Part shown: positions 7,003 through 16,155 of the stretch, in pieces
Numbering within the stretch: the stretch's first letter is position 1
Layout of the letters: the number at the start of each line of letters is the position of its first letter
From: Candidatus Binataceae bacterium
GTDB lineage: Bacteria; Desulfobacterota; Binatia; Binatales; Binataceae
Direction: 5' to 3'
NCBI GenBank assembly: GCA_030041155.1
Contig: JASHOJ010000211.1
Coordinates: 1 to 42,823, forward strand
Length of the DNA: 42,823 bases
The notes under the pieces: model-generated
Told to the model about the DNA's origin: nothing
Database searches by the model: none
The model's input: the letters and a program-made list of their open reading frames with translations, nothing else
Program-made: the position numbers and the translations under genes

Positions 7003-7794
7003 TTATCCACAGGCTTCGGGCAGCCTGAACAGGCGCCGCGCGTTGCACGCCGCGACCGCGCCAAGGCGCTCGGAATCGGCATCGCGCAGCTTTGCGAGCG
7101 CGCCAAGCGTCTGCCGCACGAATGCCGGCTCATTGCGCTTGCCGCGATACGGCACCGGCGCGAGATAGGGCGCATCGGTTTCGACCATCAGGCGATCTTC
7201 GGGAATAATTTGTGCCGCCTTCTGCGGCTCGCTGGCGTTCTTGAACGTCAGAATTCCCGAAAATGAGAGATAAAAGCCGAGCGCTAGGAACGATTCGGCC
7301 GCATCCACCCCTCCGGTGAAGCAGTGGATCACGCCGCCCGCGCGAGGCATCTCGGTTTCGCGCACGATTGCGGCAAGGCGCTCGTCGGCATCGCGGCAGT
7401 GGATGATGATCGGCTTGTCGAGTTCGCCCGCAAGCTCAAGATGCTTTCTGAGCGCCATCTCCTGCGTATCCGCGGGCGAATGCAGATAATGAAAATCGAG
7501 CCCGGTCTCGCCAATTGCGACCACCTTTGCGGATTTCGCAAGCCCGCGCAGCGCGTCGATTCTCTGATCGTCGCAATCGGGGGCGTTATGCGGATGCACT
7601 CCGACGGCGGCGAAAATCCACTCATGCTGCTCGGCGATTTGCACGCTTAAGCGGTCGCGCGCAAGCGGCCCGATCGCGCCTACGGTCACGATTTGTGCGA
7701 TTGCGGCTTCGCGCGCGCGGGCCAGGACGCCATCGAGGTCGGACTCGAACTTCGGGTCCGCCAGATGGCAGTGGGTATCGATGATCGGCGTCAT
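7003..7794 (-). CDS. tatD: TatD family metal-dependent deoxyribonuclease
   Basis: A 263-residue TIM-barrel hydrolase. The N-terminal IIDTHCHL supplies the H-x-H metal ligands (His8, His10). Further family motifs follow in order: GETGLDFHY, IIHCRDADERL, VIHCFTGG and VETDAPYLAP. The family removes nucleotides from DNA ends and acts in repair and cell-death DNA turnover; exact physiological substrates vary. The ATG at 7794 starts directly at the barrel's first strand, whereas the upstream extension is atypical. In many bacteria tatD directly follows metG; here a GT-C membrane protein gene separates them. The sigma factor gene begins 55 bases downstream on the same strand. Confidence 0.95.
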   Translation of the reverse strand: MTPIIDTHCHLADPKFESDLDGVLARAREAAIAQIVTVGAIGPLARDRLSVQIAEQHEWIFAAVGVHPHNAPDCDDQRIDALRGLAKSAKVVAIGETGLDFHYLHSPADTQEMALRKHLELAGELDKPIIIHCRDADERLAAIVRETEMPRAGGVIHCFTGGVDAAESFLALGFYLSFSGILTFKNASEPQKAAQIIPEDRLMVETDAPYLAPVPYRGKRNEPAFVRQTLGALAKLRDADSERLGAVAACNARRLFRLPEACG

Positions 7795-7855
7795 GGTGAA
7801 TTTGGGGAAATGAAGATTGCAGCCACGATATCCGGCCCGCAACCGAATTGTGCTG

Positions 7856-9550
7856 CTAGCGTGGCGGCGAGTCGAGCGCGGCGGCTTGCGACGACGCCGT
7901 CACAGGTTGCCATGAAGCGAAGTCCACTTCCGAGTTTCTGGCTGCGTTTTGTGCCGCGGCAGCCTTAATGGAAGAAACGATAGCAGCGGAATCAACATTA
8001 CCGGGCTTCACATAATAGACCATCACGTCGAATGGAGACGATCCGATTGCGGCAGCCAGAATGTAATGTTTCAGTTTTGCGTATCGATTTACGACGCTAA
8101 GCATCGCGTCCCAATTTTTGAACCACGGCTCCCAATTGGAATATGACCAGGCTCGGTGAACGACCTGCTCATGAAGCGCTATTACTTCCGGCTGCCAACG
8201 ATTGAGATATTCGAGCGTGATAGTACCGTGATGGGCGATCCACTGATCATTGAGGCCCCATGTATCGAGAGATATCCATTGCGAATAGAAAGGCAGGAGG
8301 CCCGCTTCGGTGCTTGCGATTACGTAATGATGATCGTAGCCGCTCAGGGCCTGCGCGACGGCATACCTGTTATCGTTGCCAGGCGCCATACCACGCTGTT
8401 CGATCCTGTACATAATCGCAAAGGCGAATGCGGCGCCTGCAACGGCCAGCAGCGTGATCGTGCGCCGCATGGGCCGGTCAAATGCCGACACAGTCAGCTT
8501 CAGTTCCGATCCCAGTCCTCTGATGAATAGCGGCCAACTCATGAGCGCTATCGGGAACACGGCTAACTGAAAGCGCATCATGTAATTCATCTCGTCGGAC
8601 AGCAGGACCCAGATCAGCGTAAACAGAACTATCGGAATCGCGGTCGCGATTACCAACTTCCGGGTCTCATACTTGCGCAGGCCCAGAATGAACGCGGGTA
8701 GGGTTGGCCAGCAGAGCTCACATACGTGAAAAACAGATTTCAGCAGAGTGCGCGGATAAAGCGCGAAACCGCCCTTCTTATAGTAGGGGTTCGGAAGTGG
8801 CTGACCAAAGTAATGCCATCGCCAGATGAAATAGGCGCCGCCGAGAACCGCAAAGACCGATACGAAAATAGTCACTAGCCGCAGACTTGGACGAATGCCC
8901 TTCGCGTACATGATCGCCAGCACCATGAATCCGCTGAGAAACACGCCCTCAGGCCGCGCCAGTCCCGTTGCCAGAGCGGAAAATGCGAACAGGGTTTCGA
9001 TGAGCACGCGCTGCCGGGACAATATGATTTCGAGAGCGAAATACCAGGTCAGCGCCGCGAGCATCACGAACATCGGAGTTGTAAAGGCCGCGGAAACGAG
9101 CAGCAGACCGGGTCCAACGAAGAAAAAAGCGGCGCACAGAATACAAACTGAAATCGGCATTGCGCCGTAGCGCCGGACCGCAAGATAGATAATGAGACTG
9201 GTTGCCAGGTGCGAGACAATCCCGATAAGACGGGCGGCGCCGGAGGCAGTCAGACCGAGCTTTATCAGCGCTGCCATCAAAAGCATCGGGAGGAAGTCGG
9301 TGCCTCCGTCAACCGGCTTGGCTCCGATGTTCCAAACTATTCCGTAACCTTCCGCGATGTGCTGCGCATAGCGCATCAGGATCGCCGCGTCCTCATATGG
9401 AGCGAGGCGAAAGCTGAGAAAGCGATATGAAAAGAAGATAATTAGCGGCAGCAGGCCTAGAGCAACCGCAAAATCGACTCCCGGGTGGAAGACCCGCTGC
9501 TCGCCTGGTCTGGCGTCCTCGGCAAGTGCCGCTCTGTCGGCAATAGCCAC
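7856..9550 (-). CDS. GT-C type polytopic membrane glycosyltransferase
   Basis: A 564-residue integral membrane protein starting GTG at 9550. After the first helix it shows FRLAPYEDAAILMRYAQHIA then EGYGIVWNIGAKPVDGGTDF. The acidic pair-like YEDA in the first periplasmic loop followed by RYA and a glycine-rich PVDG motif is typical of GT-C enzymes that use polyprenyl-phosphate sugars (AftB/arabinosyltransferase-like and PMT-like groups). About ten hydrophobic helices follow, then a soluble C-terminal domain of about 170 residues ending in an Ala/Ser/Pro-rich tail. The acceptor and sugar are unknown. Base composition is visibly lower in GC than its neighbours (26 of 60 bases are G or C at 8041-8100), and it sits inside a usually conserved metG-tatD junction, consistent with acquisition. 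Confidence 0.8.
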   Translation of the reverse strand: MAIADRAALAEDARPGEQRVFHPGVDFAVALGLLPLIIFFSYRFLSFRLAPYEDAAILMRYAQHIAEGYGIVWNIGAKPVDGGTDFLPMLLMAALIKLGLTASGAARLIGIVSHLATSLIIYLAVRRYGAMPISVCILCAAFFFVGPGLLLVSAAFTTPMFVMLAALTWYFALEIILSRQRVLIETLFAFSALATGLARPEGVFLSGFMVLAIMYAKGIRPSLRLVTIFVSVFAVLGGAYFIWRWHYFGQPLPNPYYKKGGFALYPRTLLKSVFHVCELCWPTLPAFILGLRKYETRKLVIATAIPIVLFTLIWVLLSDEMNYMMRFQLAVFPIALMSWPLFIRGLGSELKLTVSAFDRPMRRTITLLAVAGAAFAFAIMYRIEQRGMAPGNDNRYAVAQALSGYDHHYVIASTEAGLLPFYSQWISLDTWGLNDQWIAHHGTITLEYLNRWQPEVIALHEQVVHRAWSYSNWEPWFKNWDAMLSVVNRYAKLKHYILAAAIGSSPFDVMVYYVKPGNVDSAAIVSSIKAAAAQNAARNSEVDFASWQPVTASSQAAALDSPPR

Positions 9551-9671
9551 TTTAGTAGCGAGACTTTAATACGCAAGATTGGGAAATAGCTACAAAGTGC
9601 TATTCCAGATCAATATTAACATTTATTTAGGTTTAGCGTACGGCACCTGCAATACGCACCGACGCAGAACG
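9551..9671. other. AT-rich gap between metG and the GT-C gene
   Basis: 121 bases, markedly AT-rich for this window. On the minus strand TTGTAG and TATTAA are spaced 18 bases apart just upstream of the GTG at 9550, a weak promoter candidate that would give the GT-C gene its own transcript with a very short leader. No gene or terminator hairpin was seen. Confidence 0.3.
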
Positions 9672-11213
9672 CTAGCTGCGCTTCGCGTCGATGCGGGGGA
9701 AGAGCGGAGTAGCGGGCTTTACGTGATGGCCCGGCTTAAGGCCCTGGCCAAACGGCGCGTGTGCGATCGATTCGCCGATCGCGAGCAGGTCGAGAATTTT
9801 GCGCGAGGTTACCGGCATGAACGGCGCAAGCGTATCCGCGACGACGCGCAATCCTTCAAGCAGATTCGCAAGAATCTCCGCCACGCGCGGCAGTTTTGCA
9901 GGATCTTTGGCGAGCGTGAACGGCGAGGTCGCCACAATATACTTGTTCGCGGCATCGAGCGCCTGCCAGATAACTTCGAGCGCGCGGTTAAACGCCAGCG
10001 TTTCCAGCATCGCGTCGGAGCGCGGCGCGACGCCGGCAAACGCCTCGCATATCGCGGCATCCTCTCGATTTGAAGCCGGATGCGCAGTGACCTCGCCGTC
10101 GAAATACCGCGCCGCCATCGAGAGCACTCGGCTGGTCAGATTTCCCAGATCGTTCGCCAGATCCGCGTTATAGCGTTCGATCAGCCGCTCCTCGGTGAAG
10201 TCGCCGTCGAGCCCGTAAACGACGTCGCGCAGCAGAAAATAGCGTAGGACATCGGGACCGGGGTTGGCTTCGTATGCCAACGGATCGGCAACGTTTCCGG
10301 AACTTTTGGAAAATCGCGCGCCGCCGAAGTTGAGAAACCCATGCACGTTCAGGCTGCGATAAAGCGGCAGTTCCACCGCCAGCAGCATCGCGGGCCAGTA
10401 CACCGCATGAGTTTTCAGAATGTCCTTGCCGATGAAGTGCTCGGTCACCGGCAATATTGCCTTGAGCGCGTCGTCACTGGTGTCGGGAAGTTCGCTCAGG
10501 TAGGCCCAGAACGCGTCGTACCAGACATAAGTGACGTAGTTTGCGTCGAATGGAAGCTCGATTCCCCAATCCAGCCGCGCCTTGGGCCGCGAGATGCACA
10601 AATCGGCAAGCGGCTCATCGAGCATCTTGAGCGCTTCGTTTCTATAGCGCTCGGGGCGGATAAAATCCCGATTCCGTTTGATCTGATCGCGAATCCGATC
10701 GCGATATTTTTCAAGGTTCAGGAAATAGTTGGATTCCTTAAGCAGTTCCGCTTTCTGATTGTGCTCGGGGCAGAGATTTCCCGGCAGCAGCTCTTTTTCG
10801 GTGTAGAAGCGCTCGCATCCGACGCAGTAAAGACCTTCGTACTCGCGAAACCGGATGTTGCCGCTTGTGTGCGATCGCGCAAGCATCTTCTGCACAAACG
10901 CTTCGTGAACCGGATCGGTGGTGCGAACAAAATAGTCGTAGCTGATGTTCAACCCGGCATGCGCCTGCTTGAACATCGCGCTGATCTGGTCGGCAAACGC
11001 TTTGGGAGCAAGTCCGGCTTTCACCGCAGCGTCGCGATTTTTCTGGCCGTGCTCGTCGGTGCCGGTGACGAAAGTCACGTTTTTCTTCCCGAGCTTTCGG
11101 CGCATGAAGCGCGCATACGAATCGGCAGCCAGGTACTCGTAGGCATGGCCAACGTGCGGCGGCCCGTTGCTGTAGGTGATCGCGGTGGTTATATGGATGC
11201 GCTCGGGCGGCAT
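9672..11213 (-). CDS. metG: Methionyl-tRNA synthetase
   Basis: A 513-residue class I synthetase that charges tRNA-Met. The HIGH-type motif is PPHVGHAY (His20, His23). The connective-peptide zinc site shows C131-x2-C134 and C149-P-E-H152, a single-knuckle arrangement. The KMSKS loop is ARFSKSSGN (about residues 300-308), with Phe for Met. WYDAFWAYL and the C-terminal anticodon-binding helical domain are present. The length lacks the C-terminal EMAP/tRNA-binding extension of E. coli MetG. It follows ricT after 39 bases in the same operon, the arrangement seen in Firmicutes and Deltaproteobacteria. Confidence 0.97.
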   Translation of the reverse strand: MPPERIHITTAITYSNGPPHVGHAYEYLAADSYARFMRRKLGKKNVTFVTGTDEHGQKNRDAAVKAGLAPKAFADQISAMFKQAHAGLNISYDYFVRTTDPVHEAFVQKMLARSHTSGNIRFREYEGLYCVGCERFYTEKELLPGNLCPEHNQKAELLKESNYFLNLEKYRDRIRDQIKRNRDFIRPERYRNEALKMLDEPLADLCISRPKARLDWGIELPFDANYVTYVWYDAFWAYLSELPDTSDDALKAILPVTEHFIGKDILKTHAVYWPAMLLAVELPLYRSLNVHGFLNFGGARFSKSSGNVADPLAYEANPGPDVLRYFLLRDVVYGLDGDFTEERLIERYNADLANDLGNLTSRVLSMAARYFDGEVTAHPASNREDAAICEAFAGVAPRSDAMLETLAFNRALEVIWQALDAANKYIVATSPFTLAKDPAKLPRVAEILANLLEGLRVVADTLAPFMPVTSRKILDLLAIGESIAHAPFGQGLKPGHHVKPATPLFPRIDAKRS

Positions 11214-11252
11214 CGGAAAGCCGAGGATAACTCGCGGCGGGGTGCGAGGCGA

Positions 11253-12098
11253 CTAGTTCCTTTTGCTCACCAGATCTTCGAGCGTCGCCTCGACGATCGC
11301 GCCGCCCTCGTCCAGCGCAATCGTGACGGTCTGCTTTAGGATATTCTGCCGCACGACCTTGCCGTCGCCCTTGACCGATTGAACGCGCTTGCCGGGATTC
11401 GGCATCGGCTTCTTCAGCTCAAGGTAAGTGGCGTACTCGTACTTGAGGCAGCACTTGAGCCGTCCGCACATCCCGGCCAGCCGCGACGGATTGAGCGCCA
11501 GTCCCTGCTCGCGCGCCATCTTGACCGTCACCGCGTCGAAATCGCGCAGGAATGATGAACAGCACAACTCGCGTCCGCACGGACCGACTCCGCCGGTGAC
11601 CTTGGTTTCGTCGCGCGCGCCGATCTGCTTCATCTCGACCCGCACCCGCATCGTATTGGCAAGGTCGCGCACCAGGTCGCGGAAATCGATGCGCCCCTCC
11701 GCGATAAAATAGAAGACGATCTTGCGCCCGTCGAAACTGTACTCGGCGCTGACCAGCTTCATCGCAAGCGCCCGCTCGCGGATGCGCTCGAGACATAGCT
11801 GATGCGCGCGCGACTGGCGGGTCAGATTCTCGCGCTCGACGTCGAGATCGGCATCGGATGCGATCCGCATCACGGGCTTCATCGCCGTGAGATCGAGCGT
11901 CTGGGCGGGCTCGTGTGGTTCGATTTCGATTGTGCCGACGCGCGAACCGCCATCGGTATCGATAAGCACGCGGTCGCCGCGCCTGAGATTCATTCCCGCG
12001 GCGAGATAGTTATAGAGATGGCCGGTTTTCTGCAGGCTGATCGCGACGATCTTGGGAAGCTCGACGCCGCCTTCGAATGGATCAATTTCAGGTGGCAT
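11253..12098 (-). CDS. ricT: PSP1 domain protein (RicT/YaaT family)
   Basis: A 281-residue cytoplasmic protein. The PSP1 core carries conserved Cys motifs: GGVGPCGRELCCSSFLRDF (about residues 168-186) and GMCGRLKCCLKYEYATY (about residues 209-225). In Bacillus the homologue YaaT/RicT is part of the Ric (YlbF-YmcA-YaaT) complex, which binds Fe-S clusters and affects RNase Y-dependent mRNA processing; whether that applies in a Gram-negative lacking visible partners is not shown. It lies between holB (3-base gap) and metG, the standard position of this family. Confidence 0.93.
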   Translation of the reverse strand: MPPEIDPFEGGVELPKIVAISLQKTGHLYNYLAAGMNLRRGDRVLIDTDGGSRVGTIEIEPHEPAQTLDLTAMKPVMRIASDADLDVERENLTRQSRAHQLCLERIRERALAMKLVSAEYSFDGRKIVFYFIAEGRIDFRDLVRDLANTMRVRVEMKQIGARDETKVTGGVGPCGRELCCSSFLRDFDAVTVKMAREQGLALNPSRLAGMCGRLKCCLKYEYATYLELKKPMPNPGKRVQSVKGDGKVVRQNILKQTVTIALDEGGAIVEATLEDLVSKRN

Positions 12099-12101
12099 CG
12101 C

Positions 12102-13190
12102 TTAACGCGCCTCTTCCTGTGCTTCTTCGCGGATAGCCGCGCCTGCGGTCATCCAATATTGCTCGGCTTGCAGCCGCGGGTTCGCCATCGCATCAATCGC
12201 CGCTTTGGCGCGAATCGCCGCGTCGAGGCATCGCACTATAGCGCCGGTGGAAAGTTTGTTCGCAAGATCGTCGAGCGGTTTCGGCGTCTTCACCGCGCCG
12301 GCGCCGAGCAGCTTGAGGCATAGTATTTCCTCAAGCAGGCGTGCAATCAACTCGAAGTTGAGCGCGGCTTCTTCACGTCCTTTGAAATAATCCTGCGCAA
12401 GTTTCTGGGCCGCCGCAAAATCGAGCCTGGGCGCAGCGCCGATCGCGTTGATCAGCTCGGGCATTGGCGGCGGCTCTTCGCCGCAAAGGCGCAGCGCCGC
12501 GGCCGCGCTGCCGCGGGCAAGCCGCGCGATAGCGGTGTTGCGGGCACGATCCTCATGACCATGCGAGGCGAGAATGGCCTCGACATCTTCCGGCGCGAGC
12601 GGACCAAAATGAACCGGCCGCATCCGCGACCTGACTGTCTCCAAAAGCGCGCGTTCGGAATCGGTGACCATGAAGATGATCGCGTGGCCGGGCGGCTCTT
12701 CGAGGGTTTTGAGCAGCGCGTTCTCGGCTGGAAGACCGAGCGTCTCGGCGTCATCGATTATCGCGACGGTGACCGCGCCGCTGCTCGGCCTGATACCCAG
12801 CCGCGCAATCATCTCGCGCACCTGCTCGATAAGCACTTCGCTTCGGTTTGGCGCGCGTCCGATACGGATGAAATCGGGATGCACGCCCGAGGCGATCTGC
12901 ACGCAAGCCGCGCAGCAATCGCATCGCGGCGAACTCGGCGCCGACCGCGCTCGCCCTCGCGCGGATGGCGCTACGCTGGGTGCGCGCACCGGGCATTGCT
13001 CCACCCGGCAGCAAAAATCAGGGCCTGGCGAGCGGTTGCACAAAAGCCCATGCGCCATCGCGCTTGCGTAAAGCGCCTTGCCTACTCCCGGCGGTCCCGA
13101 GAACAGGTAAGCGTGCGAAGGACGATTTTTCAGCTCCGCGAACAGATGTTCGACGGGCGCGCGATTGCCGCGCAGTCCGGCTATAGACAT
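12102..13190 (-). CDS. holB: DNA polymerase III delta' subunit (clamp loader)
   Basis: A 362-residue AAA+ clamp-loader subunit. The P-loop-like SGPPGVGKAL lies at residues 31-40 (Ala where ATP-binding relatives have Thr/Ser). A Cys-rich zinc module spans about residues 51-96 (C51, C60/C61, C66, C90, C92/C93, C96) and is stretched by a low-complexity Ala/Pro/Ser/Arg insertion. VTVAIIDDAETLGLPAENAL, TLEEPPGHAIIFMVTDS and VRSRMRPVHF (sensor/SRC-like region) follow. It works in the delta'-tau/gamma-delta complex that loads the beta clamp. It overlaps tmk by 10 bases and is followed by ricT after 3, so a single transcript is expected. Confidence 0.93.
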   Translation of the reverse strand: MSIAGLRGNRAPVEHLFAELKNRPSHAYLFSGPPGVGKALYASAMAHGLLCNRSPGPDFCCRVEQCPVRAPSVAPSARGRARSAPSSPRCDCCAACVQIASGVHPDFIRIGRAPNRSEVLIEQVREMIARLGIRPSSGAVTVAIIDDAETLGLPAENALLKTLEEPPGHAIIFMVTDSERALLETVRSRMRPVHFGPLAPEDVEAILASHGHEDRARNTAIARLARGSAAAALRLCGEEPPPMPELINAIGAAPRLDFAAAQKLAQDYFKGREEAALNFELIARLLEEILCLKLLGAGAVKTPKPLDDLANKLSTGAIVRCLDAAIRAKAAIDAMANPRLQAEQYWMTAGAAIREEAQEEAR

Positions 13191-13828
13191 CGCCGTTTCA
13201 TCAGCGCCTCAACCGCGCCGTAAACCTCCGCGCCGACGGCTTCCAGCTCTCGATCCGACTTGATCACCACCACCCGATCCGGCTCCGATCTGGCGATAGC
13301 AAGAAAGCCCTCGCGCACGCGGCGATGGAATTCGGCTACTTCGCCCTCGAAACGGTCGGGGCCGCGGATCGCGCCTTTTACCCGCGCGCGCGTGCGCTCG
13401 AGTCCGGTTTCGATCGGAAGGTCGAGCACGATTGTCAGGTCCGGCATCATCGTGTCGCTTGCGAGCCGGTTCAAGTCGCCGAGCAGCCTGAGATCGAAGC
13501 CGCGGCCGTAGCCCTGATACGCGGTGGTCGAATCCGAGTAGCGATCCGAGATCACGATTTCACCGGCGGCGACCGCAGGGCGCAATTTCTCGCGCACGTG
13601 CTGCGCGCGATCCGCGAGCACCAGCATCAGCTCAGCGGCCACGTCGAGCGATATCGCTGGATCGAGGAAGATCGATCGAATCGCCTCGCCGGCGCGAGTG
13701 CCGCCCGGCTCGTGAGTGACCGTCACGCGCCGTCCCTGAGCGTGCAGCTTCTCCGCGAGTGCGGCGGCCTGGGTGGTCTTTCCGGAGCCTTCAACCCCTT
13801 CGAGTGTGACGAACAGTCCCTGAGCCAT
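13181..13828 (-). CDS. tmk: Thymidylate kinase
   Basis: A 215-residue P-loop kinase that phosphorylates dTMP to dTDP. GVEGSGKTTQ (residues 11-20) is the P-loop, HEPGGT (39-44) the nucleotide-binding DR/EP motif region, ISDRYSDSTTAYQGYGRG (93-110) the dTMP site with the DRY motif, and RVKGAIRGPDRFE the LID. Normal family length. The ATG at 13828 shares one base with the TGA of the prepilin peptidase (TGATG), and its 3' end overlaps holB by 10 bases, indicating translational coupling through the block. Confidence 0.97.
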   Translation of the reverse strand: MAQGLFVTLEGVEGSGKTTQAAALAEKLHAQGRRVTVTHEPGGTRAGEAIRSIFLDPAISLDVAAELMLVLADRAQHVREKLRPAVAAGEIVISDRYSDSTTAYQGYGRGFDLRLLGDLNRLASDTMMPDLTIVLDLPIETGLERTRARVKGAIRGPDRFEGEVAEFHRRVREGFLAIARSEPDRVVVIKSDRELEAVGAEVYGAVEALMKRRCL

Positions 13829-14655
13829 CAGCGTCCAAAATACCAGCCGAGCAGTTGTGGCTGAAAGAGCGCGAAAACCCCGGCGGCGAGCGCTAGAAAG
13901 GGCCCGAACGGCACCGTGGTCTGCATGATGGACGCGTCCTCCTCCACCTGATCGGCGGAAGGATCGGCTACCGGCGGCGGAGATTTTCCTCCGCTCAGGG
14001 CGAAGATTATTCCACCGATCGCGCCCATCAGCGATCCAAAAAAGATCGTGAACACCACGCCCTGCCATCCGAGAAATCCGCCCACCATCCCGAGCAGCCA
14101 TACGTCGCCCATCCCGACTCCTTCGCGGCCCCGCAGAAGCTCGTAGACGTATCCGGTCAGGAACAGAACGCCGCCGCCCAGGAAGATTCCGATAAGCGAG
14201 CTCTTCCATCCGACTTCGGGCATCAGAAAGGCGGCAAATAGAAACCCGACCGGCATTCCGGGAAAGGTGACCAGGTTGGGGATAAGGCGCCAGTCGTAAT
14301 CGATCAGAGAGACGACAAATAACGCGACGCACAGAACGAAACGCGCGATCGCGTCGCCAATCGGAAAATTCAGGTACAGGTAGAGCGCGATAATGGCAAG
14401 GCCGAGCTCGGTCAGGAAATGGCGGAACGGAATTCGCGCGCCACACAGGATACAGCGGCCGCGCAGCCCGATGTAGCCGAGGATCGGGACGTTAGTCCAA
14501 AACGGAATCGCGCGCTCGCAGCTCTCGCAGTAGGAGCGCGGCGAGACGATCGAGATTTCGCGCGGCATCCGGTAGGCGACCGCGGTTGCGAAACTTGCAA
14601 CCACGCTTCCGATTATGAACGCCAGGGCGCCGCCCACTCCGCTCGGCAAAGCCAT
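13828..14655 (-). CDS. Prepilin leader peptidase / N-methyltransferase
   Basis: A 275-residue integral membrane aspartic protease (type A24) that cleaves and N-methylates type IV pilin-like precursors at the cytoplasmic face. The N-terminal zinc knuckles are C43-x2-C46 (YCESC) and C68-x2-C71 (RCILC), marking the bifunctional form. The catalytic aspartates lie in VSLIDYDWRLIPN (about D119) and GVGMGDVWLL (D184, GxGD motif). Six or more hydrophobic helices are visible. The ATG at 14655 was chosen because GGAGG is 7 bases upstream. No pilin or secretion gene is nearby, so its substrates are encoded elsewhere (pilD/gspO type). Confidence 0.95.
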   Translation of the reverse strand: MALPSGVGGALAFIIGSVVASFATAVAYRMPREISIVSPRSYCESCERAIPFWTNVPILGYIGLRGRCILCGARIPFRHFLTELGLAIIALYLYLNFPIGDAIARFVLCVALFVVSLIDYDWRLIPNLVTFPGMPVGFLFAAFLMPEVGWKSSLIGIFLGGGVLFLTGYVYELLRGREGVGMGDVWLLGMVGGFLGWQGVVFTIFFGSLMGAIGGIIFALSGGKSPPPVADPSADQVEEDASIMQTTVPFGPFLALAAGVFALFQPQLLGWYFGR

Positions 14656-14730
14656 CCTTGCTCCTCCTCCCGCTCCTCTCGCCTCCACTTTCGCGTCCGC
14701 GCGATCATCCGCGGCGCGATCATTGATGCG

Positions 14731-16140
14731 CTACTTCCCCGCCCCGCACACATCAAGTGCAAGATCGTATGTCGCCCTGATGCCCAGGTCCAGGTTCTTG
14801 ACCGAAAGCCGCTCGTCAACTCCGTGGAAGCGCCGCTCTTCGCGCGCATTCAGCACAATCGGAATAAACCCGTACGACGGCACTCCCTTCTCACGCAGGA
14901 AGCGCGAATCGGTGCCGCCCGTGGTCATCCACGGCAGCACGACATCGCCGGGAAGATCGCGCGCGACAACCCGATTTATCGCGTCCCACAATTCGCCGCT
15001 GTCGGGCGAGGGCGCGGCGGAAGCGGGGTTCTGCAGATGATCGATCGTGATGCGCCGATCGCCGATCAGCTTTGTCACGGATTCGAGGAACGCGCTCGGA
15101 TCGGTGCCGGGAAGCAGGCGGCAATCGAGGCCCGCGGTTGCGGTAGAGGGGATGACGTTAATCTTGGCGCTGCCGCGAAGCATCGTCGGCGTGATCGTGT
15201 CGCGCAACAGCGCCTGCATGGAGTCGCTGTGCAGCGGTCCGCGGCTCAGCGCCTCGAGCATCGGCGGCCGATTTGCGTGCGCCAGCTCGAACGAGATTGG
15301 GGACTGCTCATGCGGCGCCATCAGCGCGAACGCATGCGCCATCACCGGAGTCAGGCGCAAATCGGGCTGACGCTTCACCACACGCGCCAGCGCGTCAATC
15401 AGAATCAAGGTTGGATTATCGGCGGTCGGAACCGACCCGTGGCCGGATTGGCCGCGCGCGGTGAGTTTCAGCCAATCGACGTTTTTCTCGGCAACCGCGA
15501 CGCGAAACACCGGCGCGCCGCTGATTGGATCAAAGCCCGCGGAGCCGCCCTCATTGACCGCGAATGCCGGATCGATCGCGTTCCAGTGATTCTTTACCAT
15601 CCACTGCGCACCGTCGGCGCCGCCCGCCTCCTCATCGGCATTCACCATCATCTCGATGCCGCGGCGAAGCGGCAGCTTCTCGCGCTTGATGATGATGAGC
15701 GTCATCAGCGCCATGATTCCGTGCGCCTTGTTGTCGATCGCGCCGCGCGCCCATACGTAGCCGCCGTCGAGATCGGCGGAGAATGGAGGATGCGACCAGT
15801 CGGCGGCGACCGCGGGAACTACGTCCGCGTGCGACATCATCAGGAAGGGCTTTACGCCTGGCGGGCCGGGGATGCGCGCGACCAGGTTGACGGCGCCGGG
15901 CACGCTCTCGAAGGTTTGATTCTCGATTCCATCCTTGTCCAGAAGCGATTTCAGGTACGCGATCGCCTGCGAGGTATTGTCAGGCGGATCAGTGGTGTCA
16001 AAGCGGAGGTACGCACGATAGTAGCCGAGCGCCTCGGCATCGATCGCGCTCCAATCAGGGGCGGAGGCGGCCTGCGCGCGAAGCGCAAACGCGAGCATCG
16101 CAATCGCAAGAAATCCGAACCCAAGTCGCGCGCTGTGCAT
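14731..16140 (-). CDS. Exported M20 family metallopeptidase
   Basis: A 469-residue zinc-dependent M20 peptidase with a Sec signal peptide (MHSARLGFGFLAIAMLAFA, cleavage near ALRAQA-AS). Metal-binding and catalytic motifs occur in order: MMSHADVVP, ARGAIDNKAHG, VNADEEAGG (catalytic Glu and ligand), the lid/dimerisation domain with GQSGHGSVP, and TTGGTDSRFLR then FHGVDER near the end. The long form with DFDTTDPP-like N-terminus (RFDTTDPPDN) resembles the CPS1/PM20D1 carboxypeptidase subgroup. It probably hydrolyses N-acyl amino acids or dipeptides in the periplasm; the substrate is unknown. mutM lies 15 bases upstream. Confidence 0.93.
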   Translation of the reverse strand: MHSARLGFGFLAIAMLAFALRAQAASAPDWSAIDAEALGYYRAYLRFDTTDPPDNTSQAIAYLKSLLDKDGIENQTFESVPGAVNLVARIPGPPGVKPFLMMSHADVVPAVAADWSHPPFSADLDGGYVWARGAIDNKAHGIMALMTLIIIKREKLPLRRGIEMMVNADEEAGGADGAQWMVKNHWNAIDPAFAVNEGGSAGFDPISGAPVFRVAVAEKNVDWLKLTARGQSGHGSVPTADNPTLILIDALARVVKRQPDLRLTPVMAHAFALMAPHEQSPISFELAHANRPPMLEALSRGPLHSDSMQALLRDTITPTMLRGSAKINVIPSTATAGLDCRLLPGTDPSAFLESVTKLIGDRRITIDHLQNPASAAPSPDSGELWDAINRVVARDLPGDVVLPWMTTGGTDSRFLREKGVPSYGFIPIVLNAREERRFHGVDERLSVKNLDLGIRATYDLALDVCGAGK

Positions 16141-16155
16141 GCTGGTTCAGGCTCT

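Noticed and set aside
10341..11339. A 332-codon plus-strand open frame
   Set aside because: Antisense to metG, which carries intact synthetase motifs.
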